From an uncultured Lachnospiraceae bacterium (GTDB lineage: Bacteria; Bacillota; Clostridia; Lachnospirales; Lachnospiraceae), in assembly GCA_902783765.1 (NCBI GenBank), contig CACZSB010000014.1, positions 1 to 17,110 on the forward strand: a stretch of 17,110 nt of DNA, in the 5' to 3' direction. Position 1 is the stretch's first letter. Each line of letters opens with the position of its first letter. Below the pieces are notes generated by a model. The model was not told the origin of the DNA. It saw only the letters and a list, made by a program, of their open reading frames with translations, and did not search any database. Shown here piece by piece: positions 7,083 to 13,308 of this stretch. The position numbers and the translations under genes are program-made.

Positions 7083-7397
7083 TTATACCTCCGCAGGCTT
7101 TTCCACCTGTACGATGGCCTGCTTCTGCATGGGAATCCGGCAATTCTTGTTGTTTCCGAATTCTACGATTACCGTATCATCGGTCATGTCAATGATCACA
7201 CCGTAGAAGCCGGCGGTGGTCATCACGGAATCGCCGATTTCCATTCGGTTCATAAGCTCCATCTGCTCTTTGCGCTGCTTTTTCTGAGGCTTAATGATCA
7301 TAAAGTACATCATGGCAGCAAAGACCACAATGTAGATAATCAGCACCGTGCCGTTCATCCCCGTGGGAGCAGCTTCTTCCAGTAAGAGGTAATTCAT
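7083..7397 (-). CDS. yajC: Preprotein translocase subunit YajC
   Basis: This 104-residue protein has one membrane helix (about 17-35) followed by the family signature IIKPQKKQRKEQMELMNRM, then EIGDSVMTTAGFYGVI and a short beta-rich cytosolic domain. YajC associates with SecDF and the SecYEG channel and assists protein export. I chose the ATG at 7397 over a longer in-frame start because AAGGAG lies 8 bases upstream and the longer form would overlap tgt and carry an unrelated basic stretch. The gene follows tgt by 10 bp, a linkage common in bacteria. Unusually, the next genes are two Sec-exported surface proteins rather than secD/secF. Confidence 0.95.
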   Translation of the reverse strand: MNYLLLEEAAPTGMNGTVLIIYIVVFAAMMYFMIIKPQKKQRKEQMELMNRMEIGDSVMTTAGFYGVIIDMTDDTVIVEFGNNKNCRIPMQKQAIVQVEKPAEV

Positions 7398-7407
7398 GCA
7401 AATCTCC

Positions 7408-8550
7408 TTATTTTTCCCCGGCCTCCTCCAAGGCCGCCAGCTTTTGTTTTTTGAATGAACCAAAACTGCCGACCTCCAGATGGGCCCGGATTTCAGCCAC
7501 CATTGTATTATAAAAATACAAATTATGCAAGACGCAGAGTCGCATGCCCAGCATTTCCCCTGCTTTCAGCAGATGACGGATATAGGCCCGGCTGTAATGA
7601 CGGCAGGCGGGACAGCCGCAGCCCTCTTCTATGGGGGCTCCGTCCCGCTCGTATTTTTTGTTGAATAAATTCAGTTTTCCGTGGTTGGTATACACATGGC
7701 CGTGGCGGCCGTTGCGGCTGGGATACACGCAGTCAAAAAAGTCCACCCCCCGGTCCACCGCTTCCAGAATATTGGCCGGGGTTCCCACCCCCATCAGGTA
7801 TGTTGGCTTGTTTTTCGGCAGGTGCGGCACCACTTCATCCAAAATATGGTACATTTCTTCGTGGCTTTCCCCCACTGCCAAACCGCCTACCGCATAGCCA
7901 TCCAGGTTCAGCTCCGAGATTTCCTGGGCGTGGCGGATGCGGATATCTCCATAGGTGCCCCCCTGATTGATGCCGAAAAGCAGCTGGTTCTTATTGATGG
8001 TTTCCGGCAGACTGTTCAGGCGGGCCATTTCCTCCTTACAGCGAATCAGCCAGCGAGTGGTGCGGTCCACGCTTTTTTCCACATACTCCCGGGGAGAAGG
8101 ATTCTCGATGCATTCATCGAAGGCCATGGCAATGGTGGAGGCCAGATTTGACTGGATCCCCATACTCTCCTCCGGCCCCATGAAGATTTTCCGGCCGTCG
8201 ATATGGGAGTTGAAGGATACCCCCTCCTCCTTGATTTTCCGCAGGCCTGCCAGGGAAAAGACCTGAAAGCCCCCGGAATCCGTTAATATGGGCCTGTCCC
8301 AGTTCATGAAAGCGTGAAGGCCCCCCAGGTCCCGAATCAGTTCATCCCCGGGACGCACATGGAGATGGTAGGTGTTGGATAATTCCACCTGACATCCGAT
8401 TTCCTTTAAGTCCATGGTGGAAACCGCCCCCTTGATGGCTGCGGCGGTGCCCACATTCATAAAGACCGGGGTTTCTATGGTGCCGTGGACGGTCTCAAAT
8501 CGTCCCCGCTTGGCCCGGCCCTCTGTTGCTAGAATTGTATATTCTGCCAT
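7408..8550 (-). CDS. tgt: tRNA-guanine transglycosylase
   Basis: This 380-residue enzyme exchanges guanine 34 in tRNAs with GUN anticodons (Asp, Asn, His, Tyr) for preQ1 or queuine. Visible motifs are ILTDSGGFQVFSL (Asp91), AMAFDEC (Asp145), FGINQGG, the nucleophile Asp273 in FFDCVYPSRNGRHG, and a zinc site formed by Cys311, Cys313, Cys316 and His342. Length and motif order are normal for bacterial Tgt. It is the first recognisable gene of the run leading to yajC, the glucosaminidase, the cohesin protein and rnhA. I see no clear promoter or preQ1 riboswitch directly upstream; instead a 180-bp hairpin element separates it from the aminotransferase gene. Only a modest ribosome binding site (CAGG) precedes the ATG. 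Confidence 0.97.
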   Translation of the reverse strand: MAEYTILATEGRAKRGRFETVHGTIETPVFMNVGTAAAIKGAVSTMDLKEIGCQVELSNTYHLHVRPGDELIRDLGGLHAFMNWDRPILTDSGGFQVFSLAGLRKIKEEGVSFNSHIDGRKIFMGPEESMGIQSNLASTIAMAFDECIENPSPREYVEKSVDRTTRWLIRCKEEMARLNSLPETINKNQLLFGINQGGTYGDIRIRHAQEISELNLDGYAVGGLAVGESHEEMYHILDEVVPHLPKNKPTYLMGVGTPANILEAVDRGVDFFDCVYPSRNGRHGHVYTNHGKLNLFNKKYERDGAPIEEGCGCPACRHYSRAYIRHLLKAGEMLGMRLCVLHNLYFYNTMVAEIRAHLEVGSFGSFKKQKLAALEEAGEK

Positions 8551-8575
8551 AGTTTTACCTGTACCTAATCATTTG

Positions 8576-8727
8576 GGGCCTCGGGGCGGACACGAAAACT
8601 TTCCCGCTGCCAATAAAGGCAGCTGGAAAGTATTGTTCCGCCCTCGGCCCTTTTGTCGCGGGCAAGCGGACAGACAATACTTTTCGAACCCCTTCGAAGC
8701 GGGGTGAGAAAAGTTTTCGTCCTGTCC
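8576..8727. repeat. Tandem pair of related long hairpins (structured intergenic element)
   Basis: Hairpin 1 (8576-8650) nests GGGCC/GGCCC, GGGCGGA/TCCGCCC, CTTTCC/GGAAAG and GCTGCC/GGCAGC around the loop AATAAA. Hairpin 2 (8668-8727) nests GGACA/TGTCC, ACTTTTC/GAAAAGT and ACCCC/GGGGT. The two share related half-sites (GCGGACA followed by an ACTTT core) in alternating orientation, so one large cruciform joining ACGAAAACTTT (8592-8602) with AAAGTTTTCGT (8710-8720) is also possible. No coding signal is seen. It could be an interspersed repeat, a transcription attenuator, or a structured RNA in the tgt leader; the sequence does not decide. No T-run follows on the minus strand, so it is not a classic terminator. 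Confidence 0.7.
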
Positions 8728-8734
8728 CGCGCCG

Positions 8735-8758
8735 CCTCGCGGAAAACAGCCAGCGAGG
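8735..8758. repeat. Short hairpin next to the aminotransferase stop codon
   Basis: CCTCGC (8735-8740) and GCGAGG (8753-8758) form a perfect 6-bp stem around a 12-base loop, 6 bp past the stop of the MalY/PatB gene on the minus strand. It may protect the mRNA 3' end or belong to the adjoining hairpin pair. There is no adjacent U-run. Confidence 0.5.
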
Positions 8759-8764
8759 AGCCAG

Positions 8765-9916
8765 TTAAATAGCTTCTAATCCTTTTATCAATCGATTGAG
8801 CCCATCCTCCAGCAGAGCCCGGGGACAGGCCAGATTGACCCGGATAAAATCCGCTCCCGCTGTACCATAGGCATCACCCGCCGTTACGATCAAGCCGCTG
8901 CGCTCCTTCAGCTTCCGGGCCGCCGCCTGACCCCCTCCGTAAGCGGATACATCCAGCCACATCAAATAGGTGGCCTGGGCGGAAACGATCCCCGCCTGGG
9001 GCAGATCCCTTCGAATCCGCTCCTCCGCAATACGGCGGTTCTCCCAGACATAGGCCCGCAGCTCATCCAGCCAGGGGCCGCCTTCGTTAAAAGCCGCCGC
9101 CGCCGCCTCGCAGGCAAAAGCATTGGGCTCCGCCACTTCATCCGTATTGATGCCCCGGTTCACCTTATGGCGCAAAAAAGGATCCGCCACGGCTATGGCC
9201 GCCGTCTGAAGTCCTGCCAGATTAAAGCTTTTAGTGGGAGCCATACAGCTCACAGATACCCGGCGGCAGGTTTCGGATACGGAGGCGAAGGGGACATATT
9301 CCGTGCCCGGCTCCGTTAAATCGCAGTGGATCTCATCGGATATCACCGTCACATGATGCTTTTCCGCCAGCTCCCCCACCCGGGCCAGGGTCTCCCTGTC
9401 CCAGATCTTCCCCACGGGATTGTGGGGATTGCAGAGGATCATCAAATTGGTCTGGGGATCCGCCATTTTCCGGTCCAGATCCTCCAGATCCATTTCATAA
9501 CGGCCGTCCCGATAGATCAGAGGGCTTTCCTGGACCCGGCAGCCGTTATTGACAATGCTGTTAAAGAATATATTGTACACCGGAGTCTGGATCAGCACAT
9601 TTTCATTGGGGGTGGTGAGCTTTCTCACCATGGAGGAAATGGCGGGAACGATCCCCGTCACAAACATCAGCCAGTCTTTTTCCATGGTAAAATCATGGCG
9701 CTCCCGCCACCATTTTATATAGGCCTCATACCAGGCCTCCGGCACATGGGTATAGCCGAAAATCCCGTGCATTAAGCGTTTTTCCAGGGCTGCCCGGATG
9801 GGAGGCGCCGCAGCAAAATCCATATCCGCCACCCACATGGGCAGCGCCCCCTCTTCCACATCCCATTTCAGGCTGTGGAAGGGACGCCGGTCAATAATGC
9901 TATCAAAATCGTACAT
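8765..9916 (-). CDS. MalY/PatB family PLP-dependent C-S lyase (putative cystathionine beta-lyase)
   Basis: This 383-residue fold-type I PLP enzyme shows PMWVADMDF near the N-terminus, the GYTHVPE segment, LCNPHNPVGK (163-169), SDEIHCDL (Asp194) and the PLP lysine Lys229 in APTKSFNLAGLQ. Family members cleave the C-S bond of cystathionine or cysteine conjugates, releasing homocysteine or a thiol plus pyruvate and ammonia. Some were first annotated as aminotransferases or act as regulators such as MalY. I chose the ATG at 9916: it gives the conserved MYDFDSIIDRR start and lies 1 bp after the DUF3737 stop. A longer in-frame start (9994) would add 26 unrelated residues inside the upstream gene. 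It is the last gene of the ppiB-DUF3737 run. Confidence 0.92.
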   Translation of the reverse strand: MYDFDSIIDRRPFHSLKWDVEEGALPMWVADMDFAAAPPIRAALEKRLMHGIFGYTHVPEAWYEAYIKWWRERHDFTMEKDWLMFVTGIVPAISSMVRKLTTPNENVLIQTPVYNIFFNSIVNNGCRVQESPLIYRDGRYEMDLEDLDRKMADPQTNLMILCNPHNPVGKIWDRETLARVGELAEKHHVTVISDEIHCDLTEPGTEYVPFASVSETCRRVSVSCMAPTKSFNLAGLQTAAIAVADPFLRHKVNRGINTDEVAEPNAFACEAAAAAFNEGGPWLDELRAYVWENRRIAEERIRRDLPQAGIVSAQATYLMWLDVSAYGGGQAAARKLKERSGLIVTAGDAYGTAGADFIRVNLACPRALLEDGLNRLIKGLEAI

Positions 9917-9917
9917 A

Positions 9918-10793
9918 TTATTTCCACTCCGGCTTTTCGGAATGCTTTTCAATGGCCTGACAGAGAATCCGGGTCTTTCCGGGGTCGATTTCATCCTTTT
10001 CCAGAATCAATTCCCCGATGGCCTCCGCCTTAATGCTTCCCCCGGCGGGATTGAAAACGCTTTCAATGCGGCTGTCGATCTCCGCCTCCACCGTGGAATA
10101 TTCAAAGGCCAGGGTGGTGTTGATCAGCTTGCAGTTCTTCATGACCAGATTGTCGATATAGCACATGCCCTGGAGACTTTCGATGGTGCAGTTCACCAAG
10201 GTCAGGTTTTTGGCATTCCAGCCCAGATATTCCCCGGAAATGAAGCTGTCATAAACCGTCACATTTTCCGTATTCCAGAAGGCGTCCTTAGTCAGCAGCC
10301 GGGAATTGCGGATCACCACATTTTTCGCCCCGTCAAAGGAATAATTCCCGTCCAGAATCAGACCGTCTATCTCCATATCCTGGCTGTTCATGGCAAAATA
10401 GGGGGCGCCGGCGGCGGTAACATGGCTTAATTTCACACCCCGGCAGCTCCACAGGGTTTCCTGGGCATTGGTGAAGGTCACATGGGACAAATTCACCTGA
10501 CTGCAGCGGCGGAAATTCTTGGGAGCCTGGATCAGGGAGTTTTCCACGGCAATATTCTCCGTGTACCAGACCCCGGCCCGGGCCATGTCGAACCAGCTGC
10601 TGTCCTTTACCTTCACATCTTTACAGTACCACAGGGGATATTTCCACTGGAAAAGGCAGGTATCGATCTCCAGACCCCGGCTTTCCTTTAAAGGGGATTC
10701 CCCCGATTCAAAGCAGCAGCGGATGATCCTCGCATCCCGGCTGCCAAAGAGGGCCCGTTCGCCCTTTAGGATTTTTTCTTTGATTTCATTCAT
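9918..10793 (-). CDS. DUF3737 family protein, predicted right-handed beta-helix
   Basis: This 291-residue protein has no signal peptide or membrane segment. It is built of short repeated strands with regular turns (for example LFQWKYPLWYCKDVKVKDSS, VWYTENIAVENS, FWNTENVTVYDS, LGWNAKNLTLVNC), the pattern of a parallel beta-helix. I recognise the family as DUF3737; its function is unknown. Several aromatic and cysteine residues recur at turn positions. It sits between ppiB and the C-S lyase gene, 1 bp from the latter, so translation is probably coupled. A role linked to amino-acid or sulfur metabolism is only a context guess. GGAG lies 8 bases before the ATG. Confidence 0.85.
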   Translation of the reverse strand: MNEIKEKILKGERALFGSRDARIIRCCFESGESPLKESRGLEIDTCLFQWKYPLWYCKDVKVKDSSWFDMARAGVWYTENIAVENSLIQAPKNFRRCSQVNLSHVTFTNAQETLWSCRGVKLSHVTAAGAPYFAMNSQDMEIDGLILDGNYSFDGAKNVVIRNSRLLTKDAFWNTENVTVYDSFISGEYLGWNAKNLTLVNCTIESLQGMCYIDNLVMKNCKLINTTLAFEYSTVEAEIDSRIESVFNPAGGSIKAEAIGELILEKDEIDPGKTRILCQAIEKHSEKPEWK

Positions 10794-10834
10794 GAAAAGG
10801 GCTCCTGCTCTTTAGCCGGCAGGGGCTGCGGCTC

Positions 10835-11314
10835 TTATTTTTCCAGACGAATACTGGCTATCTTCTGTTCCTGCTTCGGTTTATCTCTGAAATCCGTGGG
10901 GGTGCCGGCGATCTGATCCACCACCTCCAGGCCCTTGGTCAGTTTGCCGAAGGCGGCATATTGACCGTCCAGATGGGGGGCATCCGCGTGCATGATAAAA
11001 AACTGGGAGCCGGCGGAATCCGGATCCATGGTTCGGGCCATGGACAATACGCCCCGGCTGTGCTTTAAATCATTCTTAACGCCGTTGGCGTTAAACTCTC
11101 CCTTAATGGTATGGCCGGGGCCACCGGTGCCGTTGCCCTCAGGACAGCCCCCCTGGATCATAAAGCCCGGAATGACCCGATGGAAAATCAGGCCGTCGTA
11201 AAAGCCCTGTTCCACTAATTTTTCAAAGTTTTCCACGGTAATAGGGGCAATTTCAGGGTATAATTCCGCTTCCATTACCCCACCGTTTTCCATGGTGATG
11301 ACTATTTTGCTCAT
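10835..11314 (-). CDS. Cyclophilin-type peptidyl-prolyl cis-trans isomerase
   Basis: This 159-residue single-domain cytosolic cyclophilin shows FHRVIPGFMIQGG (catalytic Arg46, Gln54), the SMART-like SMARTMDPDSAGSQFF segment (Gln104, Phe105) and HLDGQYAAFGKL. It catalyses isomerisation of Xaa-Pro bonds during protein folding. The position equivalent to the cyclosporin-contacting tryptophan is His114, as in many bacterial, poorly cyclosporin-sensitive members (family knowledge). It has no signal peptide. The gene has its own near-consensus promoter, and GGAGG 6 bases before the ATG. It is followed after 41 bp by DUF3737; a weak stem (AGCCG/CGGCT, 10814-10833) in that gap has no U-run on this strand, so read-through is expected. 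Confidence 0.95.
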   Translation of the reverse strand: MSKIVITMENGGVMEAELYPEIAPITVENFEKLVEQGFYDGLIFHRVIPGFMIQGGCPEGNGTGGPGHTIKGEFNANGVKNDLKHSRGVLSMARTMDPDSAGSQFFIMHADAPHLDGQYAAFGKLTKGLEVVDQIAGTPTDFRDKPKQEQKIASIRLEK

Positions 11315-11345
11315 AGGAATCCTCCAATCTTTTTCTTACTCCTTT

Positions 11346-11374
11346 AGAATACCCCAAAGGGGCCCCGCTGTCAA
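11346..11374 (-). promoter_or_regulatory. Sigma-A-type promoter of the ppiB-DUF3737-lyase operon
   Basis: On the minus strand, TTGACA (11369-11374) and TATTCT (11346-11351) are separated by exactly 17 bp. The spacer is the G/C-rich GCGGGGCCCCTTTGGGG. It lies back to back with the dipeptidase promoter. Confidence 0.8.
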
Positions 11375-11378
11375 ACCG

Positions 11379-11408
11379 TTGACTTTACCCGGAAACCCGT
11401 GCTATGGT
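11379..11408 (+). promoter_or_regulatory. Promoter of the dipeptidase gene
   Basis: TTGACT (11379-11384) and TATGGT (11403-11408) are separated by 18 bp; the -10 box is a 4-of-6 match. Its -35 box and that of the opposite promoter form the inverted repeat GTCAA-accg-TTGAC (11370-11383), so the two polymerases would bind nearly adjacent sites. Confidence 0.6.
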
Positions 11409-11460
11409 TGCCCCGGAGGCTCCGGCCATCCTATTACTGCCCTTTGCAAAGGAGTTTACC

Positions 11461-12408
11461 ATGGAACCCTATGCCATTGTGGATTTACACTGCGATACCC
11501 TGACCCGCTGGAAGAAGGCGGGGGATGAAAATCTTGACACCCTGGAGGATCCCCAACAGGTTCTTTCCCTTTCCGCCCTGCCGGAGTCGGTGAAATGGGC
11601 CCAGTTTTATGCCATTTATGTGCCCGATCCCCTGCGGGGGCCGGAGGCGGCGGATTTTTATGAAATCAGCCGGAGAAGCTTTGTCCGGCAAACGGAAAAG
11701 TTTTCGGACCGCATCGCCCCCTGCGAAACAGCCGCCCACATGGAGGCGGCCTGGGAGGCGGGCAAGACCGCGGCCTTTCTCACCGTTGAAAACGGTTCCG
11801 TACTCCTGGGAGATTTAAGCCGGGTGGGGCTGCTGCGCCGTCACGGCGTCCGCTGCATGACCCTCACCTGGAATATGGAAAACGAAATCGCCTCAGGCCA
11901 CGACAGCGACCACGGCTTTTCCCCCTTCGGCCGGGAAGCGGTGGGGGAAATGGAAAGAGAAGGGATTCTGGTGGATGTGTCTCACCTGAATGACCGGGGT
12001 TTTGAGGAGCTTATGGCTTTTGTCAAAAAGCCCTTTGTGGCCAGCCATTCCAACGCCCGGAGCATTTGCAGCCACAGGCGGAATCTTACGGATGATATGA
12101 TACGGGAAATGGTCAAACGAAATTGCCTGGTGGGGCTGAATTATTGCAAAAGCTTTCTGGCAGAGGGAGGGGTTGAAACGGGGCCGGAGCAGATTTTGGC
12201 CCATATCCAGCATTTCATCAAATTAGGGGGCGAAAAGATTCTGGCTCTGGGCTCAGATTTTGACGGAGCGCCCCTGCCGGATTATCTTTCCTCTCCTACC
12301 AAGGTGGCCCGGCTTTATGATTATCTGCTGGCCCAGGGGCTTCCCCGGAGCCTGGCGGACGGCATCTTTTTCGAAAATGCCCGTCGCTTTTTTGCGGAAA
12401 ATCTGTAG
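11461..12408 (+). CDS. Membrane dipeptidase family (peptidase M19)
   Basis: This 315-residue zinc enzyme of the renal-dipeptidase family shows the metal ligands His10 and Asp12 in DLHCDT, the bridging Glu110 in TVENG, His175 in VDVSHLND, His196 in ASHSNARS, and Asp266 in ALGSDFDG. The family hydrolyses dipeptides, including some D-amino-acid-containing ones. It has no signal peptide, so it is probably cytosolic and used for peptide assimilation. I chose the ATG at 11461 because AAAGGAG lies 7 bases upstream; a longer in-frame ATG at 11404 sits inside the predicted -10 region. It is one of two plus-strand genes here. It converges on the Gx-transporter gene with only 24 bp between the stop codons and no convincing terminator. 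Confidence 0.93.
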   Translation: MEPYAIVDLHCDTLTRWKKAGDENLDTLEDPQQVLSLSALPESVKWAQFYAIYVPDPLRGPEAADFYEISRRSFVRQTEKFSDRIAPCETAAHMEAAWEAGKTAAFLTVENGSVLLGDLSRVGLLRRHGVRCMTLTWNMENEIASGHDSDHGFSPFGREAVGEMEREGILVDVSHLNDRGFEELMAFVKKPFVASHSNARSICSHRRNLTDDMIREMVKRNCLVGLNYCKSFLAEGGVETGPEQILAHIQHFIKLGGEKILALGSDFDGAPLPDYLSSPTKVARLYDYLLAQGLPRSLADGIFFENARRFFAENL

Positions 12409-12432
12409 ATAGAAAAACAGTATTAAGTGTGG

Positions 12433-12957
12433 TTAATCCTGGAGGATTTTCACTCCCCGCAGCCGCTTTAACAGAATCTGCGCCGTGATGCCCGTCACCA
12501 GACCGGTGATAATACCGGATATCATCAGCAGGGGCAAATAGGCCAGCACCTCCGGCCGGCCCAGCACCAGCCGGGCCATGAAAATCTGCCCCAGATTATG
12601 GGCCATGGCGGCAAAAACCCCGGCCACCCAGATTTGGGAAGGCTTAAGGATTCTTTTCAGAAGCAGCAAAAGCAGAAAGGCCAGCAGGCCGCCGCTGGCG
12701 GAAAACAGCAGGCTGATCAGCTGCCCGCCGAAAAGGGAGCCCAGCAATATACGGCAGAACAGCACCGCTGCCGCCTCCTTTTCGTTAAAGCGAAAAAGGA
12801 CAAATAAGGTAACAATATTGGCCAGGCCCAGCTTGATCCCCGGCACCGGCACCGGAGGCGGCAAATGGGCCTCCAGCACATAAAGGGCCAGGGCCAGGGT
12901 GGTGAGCAGGGCATCCCGGCTCATACGCCGCACCATTTCTTTTTTAGACCCTGCCAT
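12433..12957 (-). CDS. Gx transporter family membrane protein (annotated elsewhere as heptaprenyl diphosphate synthase component I)
   Basis: This 174-residue polytopic membrane protein has about five hydrophobic segments. It contains the family signature VPGIKLGLANIVTLFVLF (about residues 38-55), then FCRILLGSLFGGQ, SASGGLLAF and MAHNLGQIFMARLVLG. The family is often labelled heptaprenyl diphosphate synthase component I, but the fold resembles ECF-type S components, and Gx transporter is the more cautious name. The substrate is unknown. The gene closes the rnf cluster, 3 bp after the NusG-II gene, with GGAG 11 bases upstream. Together with apbE this suggests a link to flavin, quinone or metal handling for a membrane redox chain (inference). 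No strong terminator follows. Confidence 0.85.
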   Translation of the reverse strand: MAGSKKEMVRRMSRDALLTTLALALYVLEAHLPPPVPVPGIKLGLANIVTLFVLFRFNEKEAAAVLFCRILLGSLFGGQLISLLFSASGGLLAFLLLLLLKRILKPSQIWVAGVFAAMAHNLGQIFMARLVLGRPEVLAYLPLLMISGIITGLVTGITAQILLKRLRGVKILQD

Positions 12958-12960
12958 CTT

Positions 12961-13308
12961 CTACTCTTCTCCCATGCGGATAATCAATTTATGGGGCAGA
13001 CAAACGATGGGGCCCGCGCCCCCCGGAAGCCAGCCCTGTTTTTCACATAACAAATCCGGACAATCCGCTTCCAGCACACGAATTCGCCCCGGCTCCACCA
13101 AAATGGTATTGCTGCCCTTTTCCAAGTCGCCCACCACCAAGGTATAGGCTTCCTTCACCTGGGATAAATCGATGCGTTTAAAGAGCGTTCCATCCACCCA
13201 TATTTCAGCCACCTGGCTTGCCCGGGCATTATGGCGCTGCACCAGGTACAGGCCGCCAAAAAGCAGGGCCAGAAGGACAATGATTATAATCCAGTACTTA
13301 GTTTTCAT
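12961..13308 (-). CDS. Membrane-tethered stand-alone NusG domain II protein
   Basis: This 115-residue protein has one N-terminal membrane helix (about 5-23) and an extracytoplasmic beta-domain of the NusG-domain-II type. Conserved features are IWVDGTLFKRIDL, an internal ILVEPGRIRVLEADCPD stretch, and the cysteines Cys83 and Cys88 (CPDLLC), then Cys103 and His106 (CLPH). These could form a disulfide or bind a metal or cofactor. It lacks the NGN domain, so it is not a transcription factor; its function is unknown. It starts inside the last 11 bp of apbE without a good ribosome binding site, which suggests translational coupling. Position between apbE and the Gx protein, downstream of rnfB, suggests a redox accessory. 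Confidence 0.85.
   Translation of the reverse strand: MKTKYWIIIIVLLALLFGGLYLVQRHNARASQVAEIWVDGTLFKRIDLSQVKEAYTLVVGDLEKGSNTILVEPGRIRVLEADCPDLLCEKQGWLPGGAGPIVCLPHKLIIRMGEE

Noticed and set aside
8551..8620. preQ1 riboswitch expected upstream of tgt.
   Set aside because: I looked for the small hairpin with an A-rich tail typical of preQ1 aptamers before the ATG and did not find it; the visible structure is the long hairpin pair instead.
8576..8758. Insertion sequence or MITE with terminal inverted repeats.
   Set aside because: There is inverted-repeat structure but no target-site duplication that I can see and no transposase, so mobility remains only a possibility.
9917..9994. Longer N-terminus for the C-S lyase (start at 9994).
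   Set aside because: The added 26 residues lie inside DUF3737 and do not fit the family start; the ATG at 9916 gives the conserved beginning.
10814..10845. Terminator between ppiB and DUF3737.
   Set aside because: The AGCCG/CGGCT stem is followed by a T-run only on the plus strand, where no gene ends; on the transcribed strand it lacks a U-tract.
11404..11460. Longer N-terminus for the dipeptidase (start at 11404).
   Set aside because: This ATG lies in the predicted -10 region, and the 19 extra residues precede a strong ribosome binding site for the ATG at 11461.
12409..12432. Terminator between the convergent dipeptidase and Gx genes.
   Set aside because: Only a 5-bp AT stem (ATTAA/TTAAT) is present. 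The minus strand has a short T-run 4 bases later, but the stem is too weak to call.
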